The notes under the pieces are model-generated. The model saw only the letters and a list, made by a program, of their open reading frames with translations, did no database searches and was not told the DNA's origin. Made by a program: the position numbers and the translations under genes. Shown piece by piece: positions 42,365 through 51,090 of a DNA stretch of 64,000 nt. Each line of letters begins with the position of its first letter. Position 1 is the stretch's first letter. The stretch spans positions 1 through 64,000 of the forward strand of contig NZ_NISY01000010.1 in the NCBI RefSeq assembly GCF_007595705.1. Reading direction: 5' to 3'. This stretch comes from Streptomyces sp. SAJ15 (GTDB taxonomy: Bacteria > Actinomycetota > Actinomycetes > Streptomycetales > Streptomycetaceae).

Positions 42365-44098
42365 GTGACTCCCATGGGCGCCGGAACCGGCCATGTCCCG
42401 ACGGGCCGGCCAGACGGGGCGGGCCGGCCGCTGGAGGCGGCCTTCGCCGCCGAGCTGGCGGCCGTCCGGCCCGAGCTGGGCGACGCCTTCACCGAGGCGC
42501 TGCCACGGGCCCGCTCCGCCGTGCTCGGGCGGCTGTGGCGGGCGCTGCTGTACGAGCCGCTGCCGGGGGTGGCGGGCCGTGACCCGGCGGCGGGCGTGGT
42601 GCGGCTCGACGACGGGCGGCGGCTGAGCGGGCCGCCGCGGCTGCCGCACGACCTGGACCGGCCGGAGGAGGCGCTGACGATCCGGTCGGACGGCCGGCCC
42701 CACACCCATCCGGCCGGGCTGCTCGCCGCCGTCGCGCTGCCCGGCGCCGCCGCGCTGACCGCCGAAGTGGATCACAGCGTCGCCTCGTTGGCGCTCTCCC
42801 TGGCCGGGGCCGCGGCCCCGCGCCGCGCGTCCATGGAGCCGCCGGGGGCGGACGAGGAGCTCGCCCACGTCGAGCAGGGCGTGGTCGACGGCCATCCGTA
42901 CCACCCCTGCTGCCGCAGCAGACCCGGCTTCTCGGTGGCCGAGCAGCTCGCCTACGGGCCGGAGCACCGGCCGGTCGTCGGTGTGGACCTGGCGGTGGTC
43001 CCCGCCGACCGCTGCCGGGTCGTGGGGGAGTGGCCGGCTCGGCTGCGGGACGGCGACCGGCTGCTGCTGCCGGTCCACCCCTGGCAGGCGGCGCATGTGC
43101 TGCCGGGGCTCGGTGAGCCGCCGCTGCGCACCGGGGCGATCCCGGCCCGCCCGCTGATGAGCGTGCGGAGCTTCGCCCCGCTGGCCGGCGGGCCCCATCT
43201 GAAGACGGCGCTCTCCATGCGGCTGACCAGCCAGGTCCGGGACATCTCGGCGGGGTCGGTGGCGGACAGCGCGGCGCTCTCCGCGCTGCTGACCCGCGTG
43301 GTGGGGCCGCTGGACGGAAGCCTGCGGATCACCCGCAACCTCGGCGCGGTCTCGGCGATCGTGGACGGCGCGCCCAGCCCGGACCTGGCCGTGCTGCTGC
43401 GCGAGTCGCCGGCGGAGGTCGCACGGCTCGGCACGGGGGAGCGGGTGCTGCCGGTGGCGGCGCTCGCGGCCCGCCCGGCGGCCGGCGGACCGCCCCTGAT
43501 CCACACGCTGCTGGGATCCGCCGGCGTCTCCGGCGTCTCCGGCGTCTCCGGCGCCTGCGGCGCCTGCGGCGACGTCGCCGTCGACTGGCTGGGCGCCTTC
43601 GCCCGGCTGCTGCTGCCGCCGCTGCTACGGCTGCTCGACCGGGGTGTGGCGCTGGCGGCGCACGGGCAGAACCTGCTGGTGGTGCTGGACGCCGCGGCCC
43701 GGCCACGGCGCTTCGTCTACCGCGACCTGGCCGACGGCCGGGTCAGCCCGGCGCGGCTGGGCCGCCTCGGGTTCACCCCGCCGCCGCTGGGCGGCCGGGG
43801 GGTCGAGGACGACCCCGCGGTGCTGCGGACGAAGCTCTACGGCGATCTGCTCGGGTCCACGCTGGCCGCACTCGTCGCCGCGCTCGGCGCGGGGGAGCGG
43901 GGCGTGGAGGCCCGGCTGTGGGCGGCCGTCGCCGGCGCGGCGCGCGAGGCGTTCACGGAGCTGCCCGCCACCGCGAGGAGCCACGCCGACCGCGCCGCGC
44001 TGTTCGGGGCCGAGGTGCGGGTGAAGGCGCTCACCACGATGCGGTTGGAGGGGGTCGCGGGGGAGCGCTGGATGTCGCTGCCCAACCCGCTGGCCTGA
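42365..44098 (+). CDS. IucA/IucC-family siderophore synthetase (NIS) 2
   Basis: 577 residues from a GTG with GAAGGG upstream; the ATG at 42374 is an alternative. Motifs are VDGHPYHPCCRSRPG, LLPVHPWQAAHV, LKTALSMRLTSQVRDIS, AAHGQNLLVVLD and FVYRDLADGR. The first block has Arg where many enzymes have Lys. A 9-bp repeat encodes GVSGVSGVSGACGACG near residues 385-400, probably an exposed loop. Together with NIS 1 it could make two sequential condensations of one siderophore. Confidence 0.9.
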   Translation: MTPMGAGTGHVPTGRPDGAGRPLEAAFAAELAAVRPELGDAFTEALPRARSAVLGRLWRALLYEPLPGVAGRDPAAGVVRLDDGRRLSGPPRLPHDLDRPEEALTIRSDGRPHTHPAGLLAAVALPGAAALTAEVDHSVASLALSLAGAAAPRRASMEPPGADEELAHVEQGVVDGHPYHPCCRSRPGFSVAEQLAYGPEHRPVVGVDLAVVPADRCRVVGEWPARLRDGDRLLLPVHPWQAAHVLPGLGEPPLRTGAIPARPLMSVRSFAPLAGGPHLKTALSMRLTSQVRDISAGSVADSAALSALLTRVVGPLDGSLRITRNLGAVSAIVDGAPSPDLAVLLRESPAEVARLGTGERVLPVAALAARPAAGGPPLIHTLLGSAGVSGVSGVSGACGACGDVAVDWLGAFARLLLPPLLRLLDRGVALAAHGQNLLVVLDAAARPRRFVYRDLADGRVSPARLGRLGFTPPPLGGRGVEDDPAVLRTKLYGDLLGSTLAALVAALGAGERGVEARLWAAVAGAAREAFTELPATARSHADRAALFGAEVRVKALTTMRLEGVAGERWMSLPNPLA

Positions 44099-44156
44099 AC
44101 ACCGCGCTCCCGGCCCCGGAGACACCCGGCACGGGAGACACCCGGAGACACGGCGA

Positions 44157-44225
44157 AGGGCCGCTCCCCCTCGACGGGAGAGCGGCCCTCAGCGGGCGCG
44201 CCGACGGGCCGACCCGTCGGCGCGC
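44157..44225. terminator. Double hairpin between convergent genes
   Basis: First AGGGCCGCTC / GAGCGGCCCT (44157-44166, 44180-44189). Then GCGCGCCGACGGG-CCGA-CCCGTCGGCGCGC (44196-44225) with perfect 13-bp arms. A strong bidirectional terminator. Confidence 0.8.
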
Positions 44226-44236
44226 GGCGCACTCCG

Positions 44237-45271
44237 TCAGGCGGAGCGGCGGCGGCGCACGCCGTAGACCGCGCCCGCGCCCAGGACGATGGCGACACCG
44301 CCGACGATGCCGAGGGTCGGCAGCGCGGAGGAGGAGCCGGTCTCGGCGAGCTCGCCGGAGACCGGCAGCTCACGCCGCTCGCCACCCTGAGGGGCGGGGC
44401 GGTTGGTGCGGTCGCTCGGCTTGCCCTCGGCCTCGTCCACATCGCCCGGCTCGCTGCCGGCGACCAGCACGTCGAACTCGTAGTCCTTGGCGTCGGAGAA
44501 GCCGCAGACGTCGTCCTCGTCGTGGTAGGCGCCGATCGCCACCGCGAAGCCGTAGCTGCCCGGCGTCTTGGCGTCGACCTTCAGCCGCAGCCTGGCGTCG
44601 GCGTACTCGCCCGGCTTGAGCTGCTCGACGGTGGCGAAGTAGCCGGCCTCCTCGTCGCTGATGGTCGTCCAGCGGCCGGCGTCCGCGTCGTACCACTGGA
44701 GCGTGAGGAAGGCCGAGACGTCGTCGAAGTCGTCCTTGGCGATCGCGCCCACGGAGGCGTACGCGTCGACGGTCTTCATCGCCTTGTCCGAGGTGTTGGT
44801 GGTGCGGAAGGTGAGGTTCACCCAGCCCGCGCCGGCCACGACCTTGCTCGGCAGACCCCGCAGCTCGGTGCTGACGGCCACCTCGTCGGTGACGTCCTCG
44901 CACACCTCGTCGTCATCGGTCGGCTCGGGGCTCGGCTCCGACGTCGGCTTGCCGGTCGGGCCGGGCGTCGTCGGCGTGGGCGCGGTGTCGGTGGGGGTGG
45001 GCGCGGTCTCCGTCGGGGTCGGCGCCGTGTCGGTGGGAGTCGGCGAGGTCTCCGTCGGAGTGGGCGTGCCCGTCTCCGTGCTGGTCGGCGTCTCGGTCGG
45101 CTCGTCGGTGGCCGTCGCGGTGTCGGTCGGCGTCGGGGTGGCGGGGCTCGACGTCTCGCTCGTCGGCGTCTCGGTCGGCGTCTCTGCGTACGCGATCGGG
45201 GCGCCGACCAGCGCGGCGGGTGCGATGGCGGCCGTCACAGCGGCGGCCGCGAGAGCGCGGCGAAGCTTCAT
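44237..45271 (-). CDS. Surface protein with class-E sortase signal (LAETG) and Thr/Pro stalk
   Basis: 344 residues. A signal peptide ends near AYAE (about 28). A ~90-residue stalk of PTPTETA/PTPTDTA repeats follows, then a beta-rich domain (about 120-275) with two cysteines (EVCEDV, DDVCGF). The sorting signal LAETG, a hydrophobic helix and RRRRSA close the protein. LAXTG is the motif of sortase E substrates of Streptomyces, which anchors proteins to peptidoglycan. GAGGG precedes the ATG. The Thr-rich stalk is probably O-mannosylated in such organisms (inferred). Confidence 0.9.
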   Translation of the reverse strand: MKLRRALAAAAVTAAIAPAALVGAPIAYAETPTETPTSETSSPATPTPTDTATATDEPTETPTSTETGTPTPTETSPTPTDTAPTPTETAPTPTDTAPTPTTPGPTGKPTSEPSPEPTDDDEVCEDVTDEVAVSTELRGLPSKVVAGAGWVNLTFRTTNTSDKAMKTVDAYASVGAIAKDDFDDVSAFLTLQWYDADAGRWTTISDEEAGYFATVEQLKPGEYADARLRLKVDAKTPGSYGFAVAIGAYHDEDDVCGFSDAKDYEFDVLVAGSEPGDVDEAEGKPSDRTNRPAPQGGERRELPVSGELAETGSSSALPTLGIVGGVAIVLGAGAVYGVRRRRSA

Positions 45272-46102
45272 GAAGCCCTCACTCGGGGTCCGTACGGGAA
45301 GGCCGGCGCGTTGGGGGGCGCGGTCAGGCCGTGCGTTTGCACGTACATGACCAGTGGTGGCGAGAAATGGTTGCGCGGCGGACGGAACTGCTGGGGCGTG
45401 AGGTGGATCACTGGCAGAAGGGGCCGGTGGGGCCGTTGGCGCCTGTGGTTCCAGCAGTAGGGGACGGCCTGGGAGTGAGCCGGGTGAGCGAAGGGCCCCG
45501 GGGCGCCCGCGTGCGGCGGGCGTCCACGGGGCCCTCGGCGATCAGCACCGGCGTCAGGGCAGCGCCGGTGCCGATGAGCGGCGCCGGGGGGTAGCGCCGC
45601 TGGCATGGGGCATGGCGTGAAGACGTGGTGACAGCGCGCTGTAGTGCGGTCTTGACAGTCAGCGAAGGGGGCGTTTTCGCCGGCACTGCGATGACTGCAT
45701 CGTGGTGGATGCGCCACATCGGGCGCAACCGTTTCGACCGGATACGGTCGGTCCCAGGCGTCCCCGGGACCGACCGTCCTTGAGTGGTGACCGGGCTGCT
45801 GTCCCCTGCTGACCGGTCACCGCGCCGCAGCGAGGTCCCACGACGCGCGCCACCCGGATCACCGCAGGGGGGCCGCGTCTCATCGCCGCGGCGGATCTGA
45901 GCCACGCGCGGACTGTGGTGCGGACCGCTCCTGGCTGGCGCGGTCACCGGTACCAACGAGGGGTCTCCGCCGCCGGTCACGCGCCGTACGGGTGACGGAG
46001 CGGGGCGTCCCGTCACGCCGCCGCGAGCCCCGGTCGACGCGGGCCCCGCCGCCCCCGAGCACTTCCGGGCCGGGGCGGCACCTCGGACACCCCCGCCGGG
46101 CC
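45272..46102. other. 831-bp gene-free region between the LAETG gene and chorismate mutase
   Basis: No frame looks like a real protein. It contains the leader and promoter of the LAETG gene (AT-richer near 45320-45370), an isolated TTGACA (45652-45657) without a good -10, a very stable hairpin (45744-45777) and a 9-bp dyad GGTGACCGG/CCGGTCACC (45786-45821). A small RNA is possible. Confidence 0.4.
45744..45777. terminator. Isolated strong hairpin
   Basis: Perfect 12-bp arms ACGGTCGGTCCC / GGGACCGACCGT with a 10-nt loop, followed by CCTTG. No annotated gene ends here, so it may terminate an unrecognised short transcript or be an RNA element itself. Confidence 0.55.
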
Positions 46103-46438
46103 TCAGGCGCGGCCGCGGCACAGCTCCAGCAGGGTCATCCCGAGCGCCGTGCCGTGCCGGCCCAGGCCCTCGCGGTAGCGGCCGAGGATCTCCATCTCGC
46201 GGCTCAGGCTCAGCCGCGGCCCGCCGGAGGCGATCCGGGACCGCTGGATGGCGGCCGAGACGGCCATCCGTTCCTGGATCAGCCCGATGATGCGTCGGTC
46301 GAGATCGTCGATCTCCAGCCGGGCCTCGGGCACGGAGACGGCGGCCGCCTCCCCGGCGGCGGCCTCCCCCGCGGCGGCGTCCTCGGCGGCCGGGGTGGCG
46401 GGGCGGGTGTCGCGCACGGTGGCGGTCTGCGGGCTCAT
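46103..46438 (-). CDS. Chorismate mutase (AroQ type)
   Basis: 111 residues from the ATG at 46438 with AGGAGAG upstream. It converts chorismate to prephenate for Phe and Tyr synthesis. The AroQ helical core starts at ARLEIDDLDRRIIGLIQERM and continues through AAIQRSRIASGGPR to EMEILGRYREGLG. The ~40-residue N-terminus is Ala/Glu-rich (GEAAAGEAAA). It is divergent from guaA. Confidence 0.85.
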   Translation of the reverse strand: MSPQTATVRDTRPATPAAEDAAAGEAAAGEAAAVSVPEARLEIDDLDRRIIGLIQERMAVSAAIQRSRIASGGPRLSLSREMEILGRYREGLGRHGTALGMTLLELCRGRA

Positions 46439-46507
46439 GGTGTCTCTCCTGGGGTGTCTCGGCCCCGGGCGGCCCGGGTGAGCCGCAAAGACTCGGAGAA
46501 ACACAGA

Positions 46508-46537
46508 GCGCCCCGGGCCTTTGTCGGCCCGGGGCGC
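46508..46537. terminator. Hairpin between divergent chorismate mutase and guaA
   Basis: Perfect 12-bp arms GCGCCCCGGGCC / GGCCCGGGGCGC with a 6-nt loop. It sits about 70 bp upstream of the chorismate mutase start and 168 bp upstream of guaA, where no gene should end. An attenuator or small-transcript terminator is possible. Confidence 0.55.
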
Positions 46538-46652
46538 CTGGGAAGTCGCTTGTCAGATGTTCAAGCAGCACGACCATGGCAGCCGGACGGGCCGGTGCCA
46601 TAGGTAAAGACGGAGGTCAGCTGCGTGAACATGGCCAACAGTATGAGCCCGT

Positions 46653-46658
46653 TAGAAT
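46653..46658 (+). promoter_or_regulatory. Probable -10 element of guaA
   Basis: TAGAAT within GTTAGAATCG is a consensus Streptomyces housekeeping -10, 47 bp before the guaA start. No clear -35 is present at normal spacing. Confidence 0.45.
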
Positions 46659-46704
46659 CGAAAGTCCAAACCCCATTTGCACGACCCGCCGGAAGGCCGC
46701 CGCA

Positions 46705-48291
46705 GTGCCCTCAGCGACCCCAGCCGCCACGCCCGACACCGTCCTGGTCGTCGACTTCGGCGCGCAGTACGCACAGCTCATCGCCCGCCGCGTCCGTGAG
46801 GCCCGGGTGTACAGCGAGATCGTCCCGTCCACCATGCCGGTGGCCGAGATGCTCGCAAAGAAGCCGAAGGCGATCATCCTCTCCGGTGGTCCCTCCTCCG
46901 TCTACGCCGAGGGTGCTCCCATCCTCGACCGCTCGATCTTCGAGGCGGGCGTGCCGATCTTCGGCATGTGCTACGGCTTCCAGTTGATGGCCACCACCCT
47001 CGGTGGCACCGTCGACAACAACGGTGCCCGTGAGTACGGCCGCACGCCGCTCACGGTGTCCAAGTCGGGCTCCACCCTCTTCGAGGGCACCCCCGTCGAG
47101 CAGTCGGTGTGGATGTCGCACGGCGACGCCTGCTCCGCCGCTCCCGAGGGCTTCACCGTCACCGCCTCCACGGACCAGGTGCCGGTCGCCGCCTTCGAGA
47201 ACGACGAGCTCAAGCTCTACGGCGTGCAGTACCACCCCGAGGTGATGCACTCCACCCACGGCCAGCAGGTCCTTGAGCACTTCCTCTACCGGGGCGCCGG
47301 CATCGAGCCGAGCTGGACCACCGGCAACGTCATCGAGGAGCAGGTCTCCGCGATCCGCGCGCAGGTCGGCTCCAAGCGCGCCATCTGCGGCCTCTCCGGC
47401 GGCGTCGACTCCGCCGTGGCCGCGGCCCTCGTCCAGAAGGCCATCGGCTCCCAGCTCACCTGCGTCTACGTCGACCACGGCCTGATGCGCAAGGACGAGA
47501 CCGAGCAGGTCGAGAAGGACTTCGTGGCCGCCACGGGCGTCCAGCTGAAGGTCGTCGACGCGCAGGAGCGGTTCCTCACCGCGCTCGCCGGGGTCTCCGA
47601 CCCGGAGACCAAGCGGAAGATCATCGGCCGTGAGTTCATCCGCGTCTTCGAGCAGGCGCAGGCCGAGATCGTCGCCGAGGGCGCGGCCGACGGCGAAGAG
47701 GTCGCCTTCCTCGTCCAGGGCACGCTCTACCCGGACATCGTCGAGTCCGGCGGCGGCACCGGCACCGCCAACATCAAGTCGCACCACAACGTGGGCGGCC
47801 TCCCCGAGGACCTGGAGTTCGAGCTCGTCGAGCCGCTGCGCCAGCTCTTCAAGGACGAGGTCCGCATGGTCGGCCAGGAGCTCGGCCTGCCCGAGGAGAT
47901 CGTCCAGCGCCAGCCCTTCCCGGGTCCGGGTCTGGGCATCCGCATCGTCGGCGAGGTCACCAAGGAGCGGCTGGACCTGCTCCGCGAGGCCGACGCGATC
48001 GCCCGCGAGGAGCTCACCGCGGCCGGCCTGGACCGTGAGATCTGGCAGTGCCCGGTGGTCCTGCTCGCCGACGTCCGCTCGGTCGGCGTCCAGGGCGACG
48101 GCCGCACCTACGGCCACCCGATCGTGCTGCGCCCCGTCTCCTCCGAGGACGCCATGACCGCCGACTGGTCGCGCCTCCCGTACGACGTGCTGTCGCGGAT
48201 CTCCACTCGCATCACCAACGAGGTGGACGAGGTCAACCGCGTGGTGCTGGACATCACCAGCAAGCCGCCGGGCACCATCGAGTGGGAGTGA
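46705..48291 (+). CDS. guaA: GMP synthase (glutamine-hydrolysing)
   Basis: 528 residues from the GTG at 46705, eight bases after GGAAGG. It converts XMP to GMP using ATP and glutamine. The class I amidotransferase domain has nucleophile Cys89 (FGMCYGFQLM) and the His/Glu pair in QYHPEV. The ATP-pyrophosphatase domain has the P-loop GLSGGVDSAVAAAL. The C-terminal dimerisation domain has RQPFPGPGLGIRI and ends in KPPGTIEWE. Complete and well conserved. Confidence 0.98.
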   Translation: MPSATPAATPDTVLVVDFGAQYAQLIARRVREARVYSEIVPSTMPVAEMLAKKPKAIILSGGPSSVYAEGAPILDRSIFEAGVPIFGMCYGFQLMATTLGGTVDNNGAREYGRTPLTVSKSGSTLFEGTPVEQSVWMSHGDACSAAPEGFTVTASTDQVPVAAFENDELKLYGVQYHPEVMHSTHGQQVLEHFLYRGAGIEPSWTTGNVIEEQVSAIRAQVGSKRAICGLSGGVDSAVAAALVQKAIGSQLTCVYVDHGLMRKDETEQVEKDFVAATGVQLKVVDAQERFLTALAGVSDPETKRKIIGREFIRVFEQAQAEIVAEGAADGEEVAFLVQGTLYPDIVESGGGTGTANIKSHHNVGGLPEDLEFELVEPLRQLFKDEVRMVGQELGLPEEIVQRQPFPGPGLGIRIVGEVTKERLDLLREADAIAREELTAAGLDREIWQCPVVLLADVRSVGVQGDGRTYGHPIVLRPVSSEDAMTADWSRLPYDVLSRISTRITNEVDEVNRVVLDITSKPPGTIEWE

Positions 48292-48313
48292 CCTCTCACC
48301 GACCGGTCAACGC

Positions 48314-48349
48314 CGACGCCGTCGCTCATTCGTTTGGGCGGCGGCGTCG
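48314..48349 (+). terminator. Terminator of guaA
   Basis: Arms CGACGCCG / CGGCGTCG with a 20-nt loop, followed by CCGTTTTCCG, one of the few T-containing tails in the window. Confidence 0.6.
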
Positions 48350-48407
48350 CCGTTTTCCGCTCGATACGCTGTGCACACGGCCGAGAATCCCGTCCATGGG
48401 AGGAACC

Positions 48408-48992
48408 ATGACCGCTGAGATCGCGCACGCCTGGCCGATGCCGCCGCAGGACGGTTACACCGTGGACGACCTGCTGACCCTGCCCGACCTCCCGCCGCAC
48501 ACCGAGCTGATCGACGGGAGCCTGGTTTTCGTGAGTCCGCAGCGTTTCTTTCACACGCTGACCATGTACCTGCTGGAGAAGGGGCTGCGCGCCACCGTAC
48601 CGTCCGAGCTGCGGGTCGCCCGGGAGATGACCGTGGTGATCGACAAGCGCAACGGCCCGGAGCCCGACATCTCCGTCGTGCGCGCGGAGGCGTTCCTCGA
48701 CAACGACCAGACGTACTTCAAGGTGGCGGACGTCGTCCTGGCGGTGGAGGTGGTCTCACCGGACTCGGAGTCCCGTGACCGCGACACCAAGCCGCACAAG
48801 TACGCCCGGGCGGGTATCCCGCACTTCTGGCGGGTGGAGCGGGCGGGCCACAACGGGAGGCCGGTCATCCACGTTCACGAACTCGACCCGGAGAGTCGCA
48901 CGTACAGGTTCACCGGCATGTACCACGACGTACTCAAGCTCTCCGTCCCCTTCGACATCGACATCGACCTCACCGAGATCGACCACCTCTAG
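48408..48992 (+). CDS. Uma2-family (DUF820) putative endonuclease
   Basis: 194 residues from an ATG with GGGAGGA upstream. PD-(D/E)xK-fold features are visible: ELIDGSLVFVSP, EPDISVV (Asp) and VLAVEVVSPDSESRDRDTK (Glu, Lys). Uma2 proteins are abundant in Streptomyces, cyanobacteria and other multicellular bacteria, and their biological role is poorly known. Confidence 0.88.
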   Translation: MTAEIAHAWPMPPQDGYTVDDLLTLPDLPPHTELIDGSLVFVSPQRFFHTLTMYLLEKGLRATVPSELRVAREMTVVIDKRNGPEPDISVVRAEAFLDNDQTYFKVADVVLAVEVVSPDSESRDRDTKPHKYARAGIPHFWRVERAGHNGRPVIHVHELDPESRTYRFTGMYHDVLKLSVPFDIDIDLTEIDHL

Positions 48993-49066
48993 CGGGCGCC
49001 GCCTCCGCCCCCCTGTGTTCCCGCCGTGACCGCGGGTAGCTTGCGGGGGCGGACGGACGTGGAGGG

Positions 49067-49606
49067 GTGCTCGTCAACGCGGAGGGTCAGGTCGTCGAGG
49101 GACGGTACCGCGTCAACCAGGCGGCGTTCGGCGTTCACTCGTACGTGCATCGGGCCCGCGCGGATGTCGTCGCCGTCGCGCACAGCCACACGGTCCACGG
49201 ACGGGCGCTGTCCGCGCTGGGCGAGTCGCTCGATCCGATCACCCAGGACGTATGCGCGTTCTTCGAGGATCACGCCGCGTACGACGCCTCTTCGGGCGTG
49301 GCGGCCGACCCGGCGGAGGGGCGGGCGATCGCGGCGGCGCTCGGCCCGTACAAGGCCCTCATCCTGCGGAATCGCGGCTTGTTGACGGTCGGCGACTCGG
49401 TCGACGCGGCCGCCTGGTGGTTCATCGCGATGGAGCGCGCGTGCCAGGCGCAGCTGGCGGCGAAGGCGGCGGGCAGGCCGGTCCCGATCGACCGCCGCGG
49501 CGCCGCCCCGATCCGCGAGCAGCTCGGAAACGATCTCGCCGCGTGGATCAACTACCAGCCGCTGTACCAGGAAATCACCCGCGCCGAACCCGACCCGTTG
49601 ACCTGA
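49067..49606 (+). pseudogene. 5'-truncated, degenerate class II aldolase/adducin-family gene
   Basis: 179 codons align with the C-terminal two thirds of class II aldolases, but the N-terminal ~70 residues are absent. Only 74 bp separate it from the preceding gene. The metal pair HSHTVHG is present. The third zinc histidine, normally in RNHGLLTVG, is replaced by Arg (ILRNRGLLTVG). Loss of the substrate half and of a metal ligand suggests a remnant that can no longer act as an aldolase. The frame remains open, so a stable protein could still be made. Confidence 0.7.
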
Positions 49607-49664
49607 GGTCGGCTGTACGTGCGGCACAATTCCCTCGCGACGCACGACAGTTGGGAGAAGCCCC

Positions 49665-51029
49665 GTGGCGGTGGAACAGGCGCGAGACGCCACGACGGGT
49701 ACGGCGGTGGACCCGCACGGCTACCCGGACCCGCGCGCGACCCCGTACGCGAAACCCGCGCACCCCCCGAGCCCTCCGCACGCCTCCGCGCACCCCGCCG
49801 GTCACGGCGAGGACTGCGGCTGCGCGCGCGGCGCCCGGGACGCCCACCGGCGGGCGGTGTCCGCCTTCGCCGAGCTGCGCGACCGGCTGGCCGACGGCCA
49901 GGGCCTGCCCGCCGCGCTGGCGCACTCCGCCGGGGCCTCCCGGCAGTGGGTCTCCGACGAGCTGCGGCAGGCGGCCCGCGGGGTCGCCGAGCGCGGCCGG
50001 GCACAGGGCGCGGCCTGGCTGGCGGCGGTGTGGAAGCGCGCGGTGGCCTGGGTCTGGGGCGTGATCGGCGTGCTGCTGCTGGTGCAGTTGGTCACCGCGC
50101 TGGTCGCCGGCGACGGCTGGTCGGTGGCACGCACGGCGGGGCTGGTGGCCTCGCTGGTGGTCGGCGTGCTGTTGACCCTCGCCGCCTGGCTGCACCGCTC
50201 GCGCGGCGGCCCGCTGGCGCCGCTGATCGGCGAGGACAACCGGCTGTCGACCTCGCGCGCGGTGGCGGTCGGTTGGGTGCTGCTGGCCGTCTTCGCCGTC
50301 CTGCTGCTCGCGGTGGAGCGCGCCGCGGACTCCCGCCGAGGCTCCGCCGCCGTCGACGGCCTCGACCTCGCCCGCTCCGCCGCCCTGCTCACCGTGGTCG
50401 CGCTGACCTGTCTGGTGGCCGTGCTGGCCCGGCTGGTGGTCGCCAACCGGGTGCGCGGGCAGCGGACGCAGAAGGTGCGGGCCGACCGCCCGCGCGCCGC
50501 CGACCTGCTCACCGATGACGCGGGCCGGGGCAGCTTCACGGACGCGCAGTACGTGGTCGTCAACGCGGCGGCGGTCGTCTTCGCCGCCGTCCTCCTCGCC
50601 CGGGAGCCACGCCGGCTGCCCGAACTGCCCTGGGCGTTGGCGGTGCTGGCCGTGGTGTCCGCGGTGACCTACCTCGCCGGGAAGTACGCCGAGGGCGGCC
50701 GGCCCACCGTGCTCTCGGTGGTCCGGGCTCGCGAGGCGGGCGACCTGGACGCGCCCATCCGCACCGGCGACGACATCGAGATCCGCGGCAGCGGCTTCGT
50801 CCCGCCCGGTGCCCAGGAGCCGGACCGGCTGGCTCAGACGGTGGTGCGGATCGGCACGGTCCACGTCCATGTGCCGCTGATCCCCGTCGCGGGCGGCTTC
50901 ACCAACCCCACGGACACGGTGCTCACCGTCCCGGTGCCGGTGGACGTGGAGCCGGGCCGGGTCGAGGTGCTCGTCATCACCGCCTCGGGCGCCGAGACCA
51001 ACCGCTATCCGATCGACGTCGTCGACTGA
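49665..51029 (+). CDS. Conserved membrane protein with C-terminal IPT-like domain
   Basis: 454 residues from a GTG with GGGAGAAG upstream. A His/Pro-rich N-terminus with a Cys-Gly-Cys is followed by a helical segment and about six membrane helices (125-340; for example VWGVIGVLLLVQLVTALVAG). The last ~100 residues (DDIEIRGSGFVPPG through VEVLVITASGAETNRYP) look like an IPT/TIG-type beta domain. I do not recognise a function. It is followed by a DoxX gene on the same strand. Confidence 0.75.
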   Translation: MAVEQARDATTGTAVDPHGYPDPRATPYAKPAHPPSPPHASAHPAGHGEDCGCARGARDAHRRAVSAFAELRDRLADGQGLPAALAHSAGASRQWVSDELRQAARGVAERGRAQGAAWLAAVWKRAVAWVWGVIGVLLLVQLVTALVAGDGWSVARTAGLVASLVVGVLLTLAAWLHRSRGGPLAPLIGEDNRLSTSRAVAVGWVLLAVFAVLLLAVERAADSRRGSAAVDGLDLARSAALLTVVALTCLVAVLARLVVANRVRGQRTQKVRADRPRAADLLTDDAGRGSFTDAQYVVVNAAAVVFAAVLLAREPRRLPELPWALAVLAVVSAVTYLAGKYAEGGRPTVLSVVRAREAGDLDAPIRTGDDIEIRGSGFVPPGAQEPDRLAQTVVRIGTVHVHVPLIPVAGGFTNPTDTVLTVPVPVDVEPGRVEVLVITASGAETNRYPIDVVD

Positions 51030-51090
51030 GCGTTCGCCGCCCGCCGTCCGTAAGACCGGGTGACGGCACGAGGGAAGGGCGGCGGACGGC

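Noticed and set aside
45652..45680. Promoter from the consensus TTGACA
   Set aside because: No acceptable -10 hexamer lies 16-19 bp downstream.
45268..45717. 149-codon minus-strand frame upstream of the LAETG gene
   Set aside because: Pro/His/Arg-rich, no domain, no ribosome-binding site, and it overlaps the promoter of the LAETG gene.
46549..46575. TTGTCAGATGT as a third RecA-NDp promoter
   Set aside because: The upstream half fits partly, but no TAG-like -10 is present at the required six-base spacing.
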